Counted from the stretch's first letter, positions 21,398-33,225 are shown. The stretch is 64,000 nucleotides of DNA from Narthecium ossifragum (GCA_963920575.1 OY986967.1:23763648-23827647), one strand, 5' to 3'. The notes: generated from the letters alone by a model not told the origin. Made by a program: numbers and translations.

Positions 21398-22714
21398 CGC
21401 GTCTTTCTTAATTTCACATTGAACACTAAGAGGTATCTTTCTTCAGGATTACTGTATTATACGGTTTTAGCATAATCCTATGTTCTTGGACAAACCAGTG
21501 CTCATTTAGGCTTTGTATTTCTGCAATCACTCACAAGACTAGATTAATGTTCTTCCCAAAGTAGAGGGGACTGACTTGATTAACATGAGGGAATTTATTC
21601 TTGAATTGCTCCCAACTTACTTTAGAATTGCAACCAACTAGCTTTTTTGTATGAGACAATAAGAAGAGAGGATGAACTGTGATGATTCTGCATCGATCCT
21701 CAATTCCAGGATTTTGATAAGGGTGCGTAGGACAAAGTGCAGGCCTCCTATTCCCCTTTTTTAATTTGCACATCTAATTATAAAAATGATATTTTCTACT
21801 CTTCATTCTCTTAGTATCATTAGATTACAACACTTCTGTTTCCTATTCAAGCAATTTTGAGCATTTTATCTCTCTAGCCAAACACTAAACTAAGAATAAA
21901 AATAACTCTGAACTTATTTCTGTTATAGTTCCTTTCTTTTTATTCGTGTGTTATTCTGCAACTTAATGAACTTTACGAATAGTATCACCATATTGCGCCT
22001 CAACAAAGAGGTCAGTACATGTTCATATCAGAAGAATTAATGGTCTGATAGTTCATGTGAGAAATTGAAGTTCTTTGATCATACTTTTTTCGACCATTGA
22101 GCTTAGATATTACATAAAGCTAGGCATAACATGCAAACCATTTCTTAAGATTACTGTCGACATTCTCTGCCAGCTTTGTTACCTACCAGTATCACAACTT
22201 TTCAGACTTTGCAAACCATGAAAACATGATATTTGCATCAGAATGTCATTTGATGTACTGTTGCATATCTTGTGTTTGTAGTTATGTTTTAATCTTACCA
22301 GCATATGCTAGCGTAATGTGGTAAACGTATATTTTTTCCGTAGAAAATGAGATGTGTGCTTGAACATTATTTTGATTTCTTACTGCAGTTGTTGTGATTT
22401 TCGATGCAGAGTTTCCAAATATTGATTGTGAATGCTGCCCTCCTCTTTGCAAATGTGATAAAGGAACCTGTCTTGATACTCAGAGGATCTGTTGATTGTT
22501 GTGTCTTGTGTGTATCTATTCTTATAATTTATTTTCTTCATCTATGTATTACTTGACAACAATGTTTGTTCTAAGTCATCCTTGGTACTGTGTACTTATC
22601 TGAAATACTATATTACTAGTTTGCAGTCACTGTATCAATAAAGGTGTTTGTAAGAGTTGTTTGGCATTTTTTAACTAAGCTATAGGTAGTCACTACTTGT
22701 GTAAAAGATTTTAA
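21398..22714 (+). other. 3' flank of NLR copy 1
   Basis: Collinear with 43900-45060 after NLR copy 3. It contains the Cys-rich mini-ORF at 22391-22495. Otherwise it is AT-rich and shows no gene. Homology to copy 2's remnant (27961-28077) begins at about 22605 and ends at about 22714, where retrotransposon sequence starts. Confidence 0.7.
22391..22495 (+). other. Cys-rich mini-ORF, longest version (possible terminal exon)
   Basis: After a good acceptor (TTACTGCAG, ending 22388), the frame reads a hydrophobic stretch 'VVIFDAEFPNI' and then 'DCECCPPLCKC' and 'DKGTCLDTQRIC' with a TGA at 22493-22495, giving seven Cys in 23 residues. The shape is a signal-peptide tail plus a short disulfide-rich mature peptide. 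A first exon with an ATG has not been located. Copy 3 has an earlier stop (44951-44953), and a third fragment lies at 13509-13562. I do not recognise the family. Confidence 0.35.
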
Positions 22715-22982
22715 ACGGGCAACCCCCGTTATCCCCATTCCTACCTGTGAGAGATCAAAAGCTCAGTTTGTTCTTTCATTCCCTCAGTATTTAAAGAATT
22801 ACAATAGGATTTTAAATCCTAAACAAATCAAGGAACTACCTATACAGGATGATTTGATATCCTCTTTACATGGAAACTAAGTATGAGCTTACTATAGTAG
22901 AGGATTTGATCTTCCTCTTTACATAGTATGAGAATTAAGGGAGACAACTTAAATAAGGTAGCTGTCATTGTATATTACAGCT
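22715..22982 (-). repeat. Copia LTR fragment
   Basis: It lies directly 3' (on the minus strand) of the copia RNase H end and of a purine-rich tract complementary to CCCCCCTCAAGCTCAAG. LTR sequence starts with TGTGAGCTGTAATATAC on the minus strand. The far boundary at about 22715 coincides with the loss of homology to the NLR 3' flank of copy 2. The other LTR is not visible. Confidence 0.5.
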
Positions 22983-23990
22983 CACATCCCCCCTCAAGCT
23001 CAAGGAGAATGTTCACGAACTTGTCACGAAGAGCTATAAACCGAGCACTGGAAAGTGATTTGGTGAAAATGTCTGCAATTTGATCATCACCTGGAATATG
23101 AAGCAAACAGATGGTACCATTGAGAACATGCTCACGGATGAAGTGAACGTTAATATCAATGTGTTTGGTACGACTGTGGAAAACCTGATTCTTGGCCATA
23201 TGAAGTGCACCCAGGTTGTCACAATAAAGTATCGGCAAAGACGCTAAAGAAATCCGCAGCTTGCGAAGGAGGTGAAGAAACCATAGGACTTTAGCAGCAA
23301 GGGCACGATATTCCGCCTTAGAGCTTGAGCGAGACACGTGGGTTGTTTCTTTCCTCCCCAGGAGATTAAATTGTACCCAAGAAAGATGGCATAGCCAGTG
23401 GTGGAGCGACGACTGTCCGGACAACCAGCCCAGTCGGCATCAGTGTAGGCTCGGAGAGAGAGATGCTGGTCGGCATGGAAGTGTAACCCATGAGTAATAG
23501 TGCCATTGACGTAGCGAAAGATTCGCTTGACCGCCACAAGATGATCCAAGGTAGGTTGTTGCATGAAGAGGCAAACATGATTAACAGCATAAGCCAAATT
23601 AGGCCGATTGAGGGTGAGATACTGAAGAGATCCCACCATTTGCTGATAAATTGTAGGGTCCGGGAGAGGAGTAGACCCATGAGCGGAGAGGTGAAGGCCA
23701 GCAGATAAAGGCGATTTAATGGATTTGCATTCAGAGAGGCTAAATTTCTCAAGCATTTGAAGAGCATATTGTGCTTGAGAGAGCATGAGCGAGGATTTTT
23801 CTGGCTTTGAACTTCCATACCCAGAAAGAAGTAAAGAGGTCCCATATCTTTCATCGCAAAGGCGCCGGAGAGACGAGATATGAAGTTCTGAATAAGAGTA
23901 GAATTATTTCCTATAAGGATCAAGTCATCAAAATATAGTAGAAGGAGAATAGTGTCCAAAGTGGCCGTAGAGGGCGGTGGTGAAGTCATT
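22975..23990 (-). pseudogene. Ty1/copia RT-RNase H fragment
   Basis: Three overlapping minus-strand frames together give the C-terminal half of a copia polyprotein. The RT catalytic box is 'LLLLYFDDLILIGNN' (about 23935), Phe replacing the usual Val. The RT continues through 'MKDMGPLYFFLGMEV', 'QMVGSLQYLTLNRPNLAYAV' and 'AYTDADWAGCPDSRRSTTGY'. The RNase H follows with 'SSSKAEYRALA', 'YCDNLGALHMAKN' and 'IADIFTKSLS', ending at 22975. Frameshifts near 23800 and 23360 disable it. Gag, protease, integrase and the RT N-terminus are missing; the 5' break is near 23990. Confidence 0.88.
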
Positions 23991-24530
23991 TGATGCAGGA
24001 CAAAGCCCTGACCTGACCGAGTCCGATCTGGAGTAGCTCCCGAGGCGATCCGGACGTGTTCGGACTCCATCCGTCCGACTCAGATCTCCGGACGACCCCG
24101 ACCGTCGGATGGGCATAACTTTCGCCCACGACCTCCGATCAGGGCGTGCGACCAGTCGAAACGACCCGCTCGACGAGCCCGTCAAGAATCATCGGAGATC
24201 GAAGATCTCTCCAAAACCTTGACCTCCGAATTTCCAAATTCCTTTTCTTTTGGCTTGAAATTTAGTTTTTTCTGAAAACTTTCCTTTTTAGGTAATTTGT
24301 TCGGGTCTTTCTATTTTTGACAAATTTCCTATTCTAGTAGGTTTTCTCTTCTTGGAATTCCGGGTTTAGTACTTGGATTAGGATAATGATGTTTGAGTCC
24401 ATGTTTGAGTTGGTCTGGTCTTTTCTTAAACCTATGAAAGGAGGACTTAGGGTTTGAAAAGGGAGTTTTGATGATGAATAAAAATTAGGGTTTTTTTCTA
24501 TTTCTCTCCCTTGAAAAATCTGATTATCTC
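23991..24530. other. Unassigned stretch between two retroelement fragments
   Basis: The first ~200 bases are GC-rich with many CGA/TCG words; the rest is AT-rich. No frame or repeat that I recognise. It may be internal sequence of the gypsy element whose gag lies to the right. Confidence 0.3.
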
Positions 24531-25011
24531 TCCCATAAAGAGGTTCAAGTTTACCCTGCGCCAGCCGGTGGTACCATTTGAACCAATGGAGTGCGTCGTC
24601 CTTCAAATGGAAGGAGGCCACTAGCAACTTATCCGCCTCATGCAGCTAAAGAACTGCTCCGCCGAGTAGATCCAGCCTATAGGATTCTCGCCAAGACGTC
24701 CGGGGAAAGTCCAAACGAACGAACTGTGCTTGCACGCCATTATGCTCGCCGTGAGGTTGGCGGGGACCTGAACTGCCATGGCCCGATCCTTCCGGAGAGA
24801 CAGGCTGCTTCTCTTTGTCTTGTAGAAGAGGCAGAACGCGGTCCGAGAGGGCTGCCACGTCATCCGGGAGAATGTCCAACCAGTCGAGTCGGGCCTTAAT
24901 GGACTCGTAGGACTCTGTCTATCGTCGGAGAGCTTGTTGGATGCCATGAACGTCGACCTCCATCTTTTTGAACTTTTCATCATCAGTCAATGAGCGAAGG
25001 GAACTAGCCAT
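24531..25011 (-). pseudogene. Gypsy gag fragment
   Basis: Starts with ATG at 25011, ten bases inside the LTR at 25022. Spread over shifted frames are recognisable gag pieces: 'VRLDFP' plus an 'IGWIYSAEQFF' segment (the usual gag entry 'RLDFPxFxGxDPxGWIxxAEQFF'), then 'LVASFHLKDDALHWFKWYHR'. Several stops and frameshifts are present. Only the gag N-terminal half survives. Confidence 0.75.
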
Positions 25012-25021
25012 TGGCACCAAT

Positions 25022-25402
25022 TGATAGGATCTGCTTATGTTGCAGGACCTATTAAGCCGGGATTGCTGCCATAAAGAGTAGCAGAGAAGCAAACAAGGAT
25101 TGCAAGAGCAGCAGAGGAGCAGAGAAAGATAGAAGGAGAAGCTTGATTGTGATTCTTACATCCTCCGGTTTATAAAAATAATAAAGTGCTTTGATTACGA
25201 CTACAAATCAGACAATCGACGATTGTTTTCCTAATGCAACAATGATTAAAATATTAATTGATTCCCAATGACAGCTATTACCCATGACAGCTATTACTGC
25301 TGCTCAAGATCAGCTGTGGCCTGATCTTGCCTTCCTTGGCGAGCCCTCCTATGGTAGATGCGGATCCCTCCATGAGGTTGCCATGATTCTGGCCTCCTAA
25401 CA
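25022..25402 (-). repeat. LTR of the truncated gypsy element
   Basis: Ends are TGATAGGATC and CCTCCTAACA, so on the minus strand it runs TGTTAGGAGG...GATCCTATCA and is followed by 'ATTGGTGCCAATGGC', a PBS-like stretch, and the gag ATG. It sits directly against the 5' flank of NLR copy 2 (from 25403). No partner LTR is seen. Confidence 0.65.
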
Positions 25403-25887
25403 ATTTCATGCCTCTTGATGCGTGTTTCCATCTCTCTCTGCACTGATTTCATGGCTCAATGTTCGTTCAGTCGGCTCCGTCGGTAAGTGGTCAACTCTAG
25501 ACATTTATATAGCTAGGATTCAATAGATGTGGAAACTGGAGAAGATTAGATAGGATTATTTGGTTGCATAGACTTGATTTCCCTTCTTGTTTTATGGCAC
25601 AATATATCTCATGCATCCTTTTTATGGCATTTGTCAAATTTATTGTTTAGATGACATCACCTATATATACATCTGTTCAGATCTATTAGATCCGACAACT
25701 ATGATTTTACCCATTTAAATTTCGCCAAAGATTCAACTGAAATAGCTGCTCTGCTCTGTTATCATATGCTTCAGGAAATGCTGAAGTTTCAGGATTTATA
25801 GTTGAGAGCAGAACAAAAGAGAGACACAGAGATCCAATTGTTCTTATTGCTTCCAAGTATAATTAATTTCCAGAAGCAGTAGCAAAT
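25403..25887 (+). promoter_or_regulatory. 5' flank of NLR copy 2
   Basis: Homologous to about 18115-18614 and 40570-41079, but more diverged, with small deletions. The splice-like GTAAGTGG donor and the 'TTTCCAG' acceptor before the start codon are retained. Confidence 0.55.
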
Positions 25888-27960
25888 ATGGCTGAAGCTG
25901 CAATCCTTTTGGCAGTTGGGAAGATTGGGGTGGCCTTGGGCGCTAAAGCGATGAATTTGTGTTGCACTATGCTTGCAGACAAATTGCTATTGTTGACTGA
26001 CCTTACTTCTGCTATGGATCGATTAAGGGTGGACTTATTGGGATTGCAAGTTTATATAAGTCAAATTGATGAGCAAAGAAACGACAAGGCTCAGCTTGAA
26101 GCTTGGTTAAAGGGAGTAAGAAGGTTAGCATATGCTGTGGAGGACATCATTGATGAGTATTTGTACCTCATTGGTGAGCAACGTAGAGGCGGATTCTCCG
26201 GATTTCTCAAGAATACCATACAAGGGTTTGGAAATATTATTGCTCTGTATGGCATTGCTGATCAGATAAAAAAAGAAGAAGCCCAAATCAAAGTTGTCGC
26301 ACAAATAAAGGATCAATGGATTACGACAACTATAGATGGGGGTGGTACAAGTTCAATGGATACAGTTGAAATATGTCAGCGCGTCGCTTTTTCATCTCGT
26401 TTTATAGAGGATGATCAACTGGTAGGAATTGAGCAAAGTAGATCTGTACTGGCTGAATGGTTGAAACCTGCAGAACCTGATAGAGCCATCATTGTTAGTG
26501 TCCGGGGTATGGGAGGATCAGGAAAAACAACTCTTGTCAATAATGTATATGAAAAGGAAAGGAAGGATTTCGACTGCAGTGCATGGATCTCTCTCGCAGA
26601 CTTATAAACCAGATGCCCTCCTAAGAGCTTTGATACGGGAGTTATGTGGTAAGGCACAGCCACTTCCTCGAGATATTGACAACATGGACCATCGAACATT
26701 GGTGGAGACAATCAGAGGACTTCTTGAACAGAAAAGGTACCTAATTGCAATGGACGACGTTTGGGAGAGAAAAGCATTTTATGACATTCAAAATGCTTTT
26801 GTTAGCGATCACCGTGGAAGCAGAATAGTTATCACAACCAGGGAGCATGAAGTAGCCTCGCTTGCTGATGAAATGCACAGATATGAAATCAAGACTTTAC
26901 AAGAAGACAATGCTTCTGAACTGTTCTGGAAGAAGGTTTTACAGAATGACGCTAACAAGGTCCCTCCTAAAGAGCTAGAGAAAATGGGGAAAGATATTCT
27001 TCGCAAATGTGGAGGTTTGCCGCTAGCTATAGCCTCCATTGGCAGTCTGTTGTCCATGATAGAGAAAAACGAATTGACATGGAAAAGGGTTTATGATCAG
27101 CTTAACTGGTATATAGATAACAATGCAGAGCTTGGTAACTTGAAAAGCATTTTGAATGTTAGCTATTACCGAATGCCAAGATATCTCCAGAACTGCTTTT
27201 TATATTGCGGCATCTTTCCAGAAGATTATATGATCGGCAGGAAGAAAGTGATCAGACTATGGGTAGCAGAGGGCTTTATTGAGGCAAGAGGAAGGAGCAC
27301 ATTGGAGGATACGGCGGAGGACTATCTCAACGAGCTCGTAAATAGATGCATGCTTCAAATTGTAGAAAGGAATCTGTTCGGCCGTGTAAAGGGCTGCCGG
27401 ATGCACGACGTCGTGCGAGAGGTAGCAATATCAATCTCATCAAAAGAAAGCTTCGGTGCAATATGTGCTCAAGATCCGCCGGTTGTGGTGAGCCCGAGTC
27501 ATGATGAACTTCGTCGCTTGTCTTTGGTTGGATGCCGTGATATCACCCAGTGGAGAAGCACAAACTTGACACGACTTCGTTCCCTTTTGGTGTTTGATGA
27601 GGCCTCGCCATCATTCATCTCTTCGTTAAACCCACTCATGTCCAATTCGAGATATTTATCTGTCCTCGATCTACAAGGAGTTCCTATCGAGACTATACCA
27701 AATGAAATATGTTCTTTGTTCAACTTACATTACTTAGGTTTGAGGAAGACAAAGGTAAGAGAGCTGCCCAAGTCCATAGGAAAGCTCCACAATTTACAGA
27801 CGCTGGACCTTGGGCAAAGCAAAATAGAGAAATTGCCAGATGGAGTAGTGAAGCTGAAGAAGCTGCGACACTTGTTTGTAGAAAAAGATTTTGATTTATG
27901 GGATGTTGTTAATCTTGATAAGAATTTTGGAGTACCAGCTCCCAATGGACTATGGGATTT
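25888..27960 (+). pseudogene. NLR copy 2: CC-NB-ARC-LRR pseudogene, 3'-truncated
   Basis: Same family as copies 1 and 3. The CC domain ('VEDIIDEY') and P-loop ('GMGGSGKTT') are in the frame 25888-26607. A 2-bp deletion near 26592 relative to copy 3 shifts the frame ('CSAWISLADL' then stop), and the rest of the NB-ARC and early LRRs continue in another frame to 27960 ('MDDVW', 'GSRIVITTR', 'CGGLPLA', 'MHDV'). The coding sequence ends after 'NGLWDF' where a large deletion removed the remaining LRRs and about 1.2 kb of 3' flank. Diverged in the CC region relative to copies 1 and 3, so it split off earlier there. Confidence 0.93.
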
Positions 27961-28077
27961 TTCTCAGACTGTGCTACTAGTTTGCAGTCTCTGTATCAAT
28001 AAAGATGTTTGCAACAGTTGTTCGGCATTTTTCTCAGACTGTGCTATAGGTAGCCACTACTAGGGAACAGATTTTTA
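27961..28077. other. Deletion junction and remnant 3' flank of NLR copy 2
   Basis: The segment ATTTTTCTCAGACTGTGCTA occurs at 27957-27976 and again at 28027-28046. Only the second position is collinear with copy 1's flank (22664-22686, diverged there). Sequence between and after matches 22605-22714. A copia LTR interrupts it at 28078. Confidence 0.6.
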
Positions 28078-28651
28078 TGTTGAAGTTTTTCAAAATATGG
28101 TTTTGTTTTTTTGTGAATAGACATCTTTTCATGAAGCATCCATTCATGAATATACACCTATTCACAAGCATCTCTTCATGTTTAAACATGAAAAAACATG
28201 TTGTCATTAGTGTTCATACATATAAACAACATGAAGAATTGCCTTTTCAAAGGCACCTCCTCATGTGATAACTACCTCACTCTATAAATAGCCTTCATGT
28301 CAAATCCGAAAATGCATTTTTTAAAATTCAGTATATTTTCTTCTCATCCTCTATTTGAAGGTTTTCAAGTCTCTAAGTTGCTGCAATAGAAATCTCAATT
28401 AAGGGAGTTCGAGTTTGACTTTGTTAGTGCATAATCTTGTCAAACATCGATCTAAGATCGGGCTTCATTGTATCCTGGAGGCGAATTTGCTGCAACCATG
28501 GTGCACATCACTAGATTCTTAGTGGCGGGGGCAAATATCGTCTTAAGGAAAGCGACGACGTAACGCGCCTTGAAGCATCTTCTTTCCATCGACATCGACG
28601 CTCGAGTTCTTTTGTCGGGTTCATTATTCTACGAGGAGATCTACACCAACA
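28078..28651 (+). repeat. 5' LTR of the copia element
   Basis: The start is fixed by comparison with the truncated 3' LTR at 37133. TATAAATA is at 28283-28290. The right boundary is uncertain because the 3' copy is truncated and I found no standard TGGTATCAGAGC primer site; 'CACCAACA' at 28644-28651 is the best end. Confidence 0.55.
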
Positions 28652-28673
28652 ATCTTAAGACGATATTTCATCA

Positions 28674-29955
28674 ATGGCACCTCAATCATTGAAGGAACTT
28701 GCTGCAGATTTTTCTAAGCTTGAAAGATTTGATGGAACAAGTTTTAGAAGATGGCAAAAGAAGATGCACTTCCTTCTCGCTGGACTAAAGGTCGCTTACG
28801 TGCTTGCAACTCCAAAACCTATGGAGTATGAACATGAAACCGCCGCTGAAAAACGTGATAGAACGAAATGGGAGCAAGATGACTACATTGCTAAAGGGCA
28901 TATTTGCAATGCTATGGTGGACTCTCTCTTCAATATCTATCAAAGCAAACCAACGGCCAAAGATGTATGGGATGCTCTTGAATCTAAGTACCTTTTGGAG
29001 GACGCAACGAGTAAGAGGTTTCTAGCATCTAAATTTATGAATTACAAGATAGTTGATTCTAGGCCTGTCATAGAGCAATTCAATGAAATTCTGCACATCC
29101 TAGACCAATTCAATCAACATGATATGAAAATGGATGAAAATATTATTGTTTCATCTATTATTGATAAGCTTCCTTCATCATGGAAAGAGCAAAGAAAACT
29201 TCTTAAATAAGAAGGAGGAAATGTCCCTTGATCAACTGGGACAACATCTTCAGGTTGAAGAAGTATTAAGACTTAAGGAAAGTCTTGAGGAGCATGGTCT
29301 CCAATCCTCAAAAGTGCTCGTGATGGAAGAAGATAAAGGCAAACATCTCTCTCATGCCAAGAAATCAAATCAGAAGAGGAACAATTTTGGCCAAAATCAA
29401 GGTCAAAATAAGAAGTTCAAAGGTGCTTGTTATCATTGTGGCAAGCCAGGGCATTATAAGAGTGATTGTCGTTTTCTCAAGAAGAAACAACAAGAATTTG
29501 ACTACAAGGCAAAGTTTGTTGCTATGATCTCGGAGATCAACATGCTTGAAGACTATGATTCATGGTGGATCGATTCCGGAGCAACAAGGCATGTATGCAA
29601 AGACAAGAGTCTTTTCAAGACTTATGAACCTGTTGAAGATGGTTGTATTCTCTACATGGGAAATTCATCTATTGTCGTAGTTAAAGGCAAAGGAATAGTT
29701 GAGTTAGAGTTTACTTCTGGCAAAATTCTTACTCTTACAGATGTTTATCATATATCTGATGTTAGGAAGAACCTTGTCTCTGGGGGTCTTCTTAATAAAT
29801 TTGGGTTTAAATTAGTCTTTGAGTCGGATAAGTTTGTATTGACCAAAGGAGGTACATTTGTTGGGAAAGGCTATATGTATGAGGGCATGTTTAAACTTAA
29901 TATTAATAAAGTTGAATATGCCAAAGAGAAAAATGTTACAACTTGTACATATTGA
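28674..29955 (+). pseudogene. Copia gag and protease, frameshifted
   Basis: The gag (from 28674, start 'MAPQSLKELAADFSKLERF') carries 'FDGTSFRRWQKKMHFLL' typical of plant copia gag. Its frame ends at 29210; the protein continues in the overlapping frame 29134-29955 with '[14 protein letters not shown]', a CX2CX4HX4C knuckle ('[14 protein letters not shown]') and the protease active site '[12 protein letters not shown]', which is canonical. A one-base-type frameshift near 29205 separates the two. The GAG-pre-integrase region ends in a local duplication around 29945-30050 containing repeated 'GCAAAAATAACTAGAAAA'. Confidence 0.88.
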
Positions 29956-30796
29956 TGAAAGCAAAAATAACTAGAAAAATGTCATGCATGTTTGCTAATG
30001 ATATGAATGAAAAATGTCATATTTGCATGAAAGCAAAAATAACTAGAAAATCATTTCCTAAAATAATCAGAACTTCTTCTTTGTTACAACTTGTACATAT
30101 TGATGTATGTGACATGCATAGTACTCCAACAAGAGGTGGAAAGAATTATTTTGTTACATTTATTGATGATTTTTCCAGATTTTGTTATGTTTACCTTATG
30201 CATGCTAAAGATGAAGTTCTTAGAAATTGTGAAGCTAAGATTAAATGCTTAAGGTCGGACAGAGGAGGTGAATATCATTTTCCTCAATATTGTAAAGATG
30301 TAGGCATTATACATGAGACATCTATTGCTTACACTCCACAATAAAATGGAGTAGCGGAGAGGAAAAATAGAACTCTAGTTGAAATGATCAACTCTATGCT
30401 TGTAAATGCTGGGCTAAATAATAGCTTTTGGGGAGAAGCTCTTATGACAGCATATTACATATTAAATAGAGTACCCCTCAAGAATACCAAAGTAACTCCA
30501 TATGAATTATGGAAGAAAAGGAAACCCAACCTTAGTCATTTTAAGGTGTGGGGATGTCGAGCTATTGTTCGGTTACCTGAACCTAAAATTAGAAAACTTA
30601 GACAAAAAGCCATTGAATGCATTTTCTTGGGTTATGCTCAACATAGTAAGGGTTATAAGTTCTTAGTTATTGAACCCAATAGTTATGTTGATGTTAATAC
30701 GGTAATTGAATCAAGAGATGCAGAATTTTATGAAAATAGATTCAGTTCAATTCCATCTATTAATGATAAGACGGTGGAACCTATTAGAACTAACTA
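29943..30796 (+). pseudogene. Copia integrase, with internal stop and deletion
   Basis: The catalytic core shows 'LVHIDVCDMHSTPTRGG', 'YFVTFIDDFSRFCYVYL' and 'LRSDRGGEY', but the stretch between 'DEVL' and 'AKIKCLRSD' is shorter than usual. TAA at 30342-30344 replaces the Gln codon of the usual 'TPQQNGVAERKNRTL'. The C-terminal part follows (30384-30796, 'LKNTKVTPYELW', 'CRAIVRLPEPK', 'FLGYAQHSKGYKFL') until the LTR insertion at 30797. Confidence 0.9.
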
Positions 30797-32039
30797 TGTC
30801 ACACCCCGACCCAGAAAATCCATCCAGGATGGGGCGTGAGGGTTCCTATCACTATTCATCTCCAATTGGCGCGATACAAAGCGGAAAAGAAGAATAATTT
30901 AAACAATTTATATTCCAGAGGTGATACTGATATTCAATTCATATATATACATCAAGTTGTACTGATACAAGATTCTATAACAAACTCCTCCAATAGAAAG
31001 ATTTATACAATAATCAAAAATTCCTCAAAGGATGTTTCAATATACAAAATATCAAAAGGGTACAACAGTTTATCCTCTAGCAACCTCAAGCACCTCTGGA
31101 CGTACTCGCACCACCAAAGGCCGATCCCGCCGGCTCCACAGAAGAAGAACTGGGGCCTGCACCTGCAAACGCAGCCCGGGTAGGAGTGAGTGATAAGCTC
31201 AGTAGGGTTTTATTCTACGGCACACAGAAAGGAGGAAAACAACAACGGTATTGTCTCCCCGCTCAAGTCTAACGGATGCCACGGGTCCCACAACCCTGTC
31301 GATGTCCCAAGGGCTCCTGCCATGAAACCACTCTCCTGAATATGTTACCAGGAGGCTAAGGAACAGTAACATGCAGGATCACCCTTACCCAAGCAGGAAT
31401 ACCATGCCTTGGGGAACCACGTCGGGAACGCATCGACATCCATCCTTAGCACTTGGCCTTGGAAGACAACATGACCTCTAAACCTCAAACATTGATCCGA
31501 GTCAACTATCGCAAATCATCAATAACAAGATATTCCATTATACAATCACACCCTAATCCTGTCTACCCAGCCACGGTCCTAAGGCTAGATCCGAGCTACC
31601 CGAGAGCCTCGAATCGGCGACCAAACCATCGCCCGCCTAACCTCAGATGCCTCTAATGCATACAATGCATGAACCTATTCAAACATCTACCCTAGATGTC
31701 TCTAAATGCCACACATCAGTTATAGGTTCAACAGATATACAATAGCCCTCGACACTCGCTGCCAAGAGACTAAGGTTCCACAATTCCACATTAGCTAGCA
31801 CTCATGGCTAGCTAATGGCTAAGCAATCAATTAAGAATTTAATTACCAACCAAACATATATTTAAATGCAAGTCAAACCATCAGTCCACTCAAAAGGGTA
31901 TACACGCGATTCAATCCTCAATCTCAATAGAAATCCCTTGAAAATTTCATGAAAACAACATGCCAACCTCCCAACATGTTTAGATATCAATCACGAATGA
32001 AAGTCATTCAAGAAAAGCCAGAAAGCAATGCTCAAGGGC

Positions 32040-32400
32040 CCACGGTCGATGCGACGGTCGATCCGACGGTCGACCGTGAGGCCACGGTCGATGCAACGGT
32101 CGACCGTGAGACCAAAATGAGGAAAACAATAAGGGCGACGGTTGATCAACCCATCGATCCTGGGAAGCCCAAAATCAACCAGAGCCTGACGGTCGATCCG
32201 ATGGTCAACCGTGAGGCAAATCGAAAAAAGAGAAGATCTCGCGGTCGATTCATGCATCGACCTTGGGAGACTAAAAACCACACAAAGCCTAACGGTAGAT
32301 GCGACGGTCGATCCGACGGTCGATCCGATGGTCGACCGCCATGCCCACAAAGAGCGTATCAACGCTTGACGGTCGATGCACCGATCGACCGTCGAGCTTT
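32040..32400. repeat. TCGA-rich imperfect repeat array in LTR B
   Basis: At least eight copies of an ACGGTCGATCCGACGG/ACGGTCGACCGTGAGG-type word, irregularly spaced, many of them palindromic around TCGA. Apparent ORFs here on both strands are artefacts of the repeat. Confidence 0.7.
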
Positions 32401-32862
32401 AGGCACAGTTCATCAGAACAGTGCCGAAAATCCAATTTCTTGAATTTCAAAGATCAAATCAAGTTGGAAGTTGATGAAACCTTGCAAGCATGTGTAATTA
32501 ACGATGGGGAAACTAATGGTATGAAGAAATCACATTTTTGATGGTTAAATCTCCTATCTATGTTAAAACGGGCGAAAACCGACAAAACGGCGATAATACG
32601 GAAACCAGCCGTTAAAATACGGAAATCACAAGGTAGATATACTTCAAACCATCCACAACACATGTGCAATGAGCTACATAACATTCTAACAAGTATTCCT
32701 ACAGCGAAAAGGCATTAAATCTATCCTAGGAGAACCCGATCACAAGATCGAGGTAGAAACACCTACTTGAGCAAGTAGGGCAGCTCCTCCACGCGTCCAA
32801 CCAGCCAAACCGCCAAGATCCGCGCCTCGAAAGTCGCACTCCGAAGCCCTAGCACAGCCACA

Positions 32863-32889
32863 GGAGAGAGAGAGAGAGAGAGAGAGAGA
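32863..32889. repeat. (GA)n microsatellite
   Basis: About 13 uninterrupted GA units, followed by more purine-rich DNA, close to the presumed LTR promoter. Confidence 0.85.
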
Positions 32890-33225
32890 AAACGACAGGA
32901 GAGAAGAGAAGGAAAGAGAGAGAAAGGGACAGGCCTTATATAGAGATCCGGATCGATCTCGGCCGTCCGATTCGATCTTTTCCGATCGAGCTCCGATCTT
33001 CCGATCGGACGCACTCTTAAGGTTCTAATCAAACACATACATCAATCCAAGGCCGTGTGTGAAACGCGGGTGTGAAACTGACCACCAGGGAGCATATTAC
33101 TCAAATGCCCCTGGGGTCCAAACCGCCATACGATCGCCCGATCGTACCCGACGCGGAACCAAACCAACAGGAAAACGGCCCTCGACCCACGCGGTCGAGC
33201 CAGGTCAGAGGGACGGACCCTCACA

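Larger units (their letters stand above)
30797..33225. mobile_element. LTR-like element (family B), TSD AACTA, inserted in copia
   Basis: A 2429-bp unit starting TGTCACACCCCGACCC and ending GACCCTCACA. It is flanked by AACTA at 30792-30796 and 33226-33230, and removing it with one TSD restores the copia reading frame across the junction. It has no retroviral genes, so I read it as a solo LTR. Its left ~450 bases are related to the arms of the inverted-repeat element at 13563-15405. It contains an array of CGGTCGATCCGACGGTCGACCG-like repeats (about 32040-32400) and a GA microsatellite (32863-32889). A TATATAAG on the minus strand (32943-32936) suggests minus orientation. Confidence 0.75.

Noticed and set aside
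31949..32443. Open frame of 164 codons in LTR family B
   Set aside because: It follows the CGGTCGAC repeat and is open on both strands, inside an element with defined LTR-like ends.
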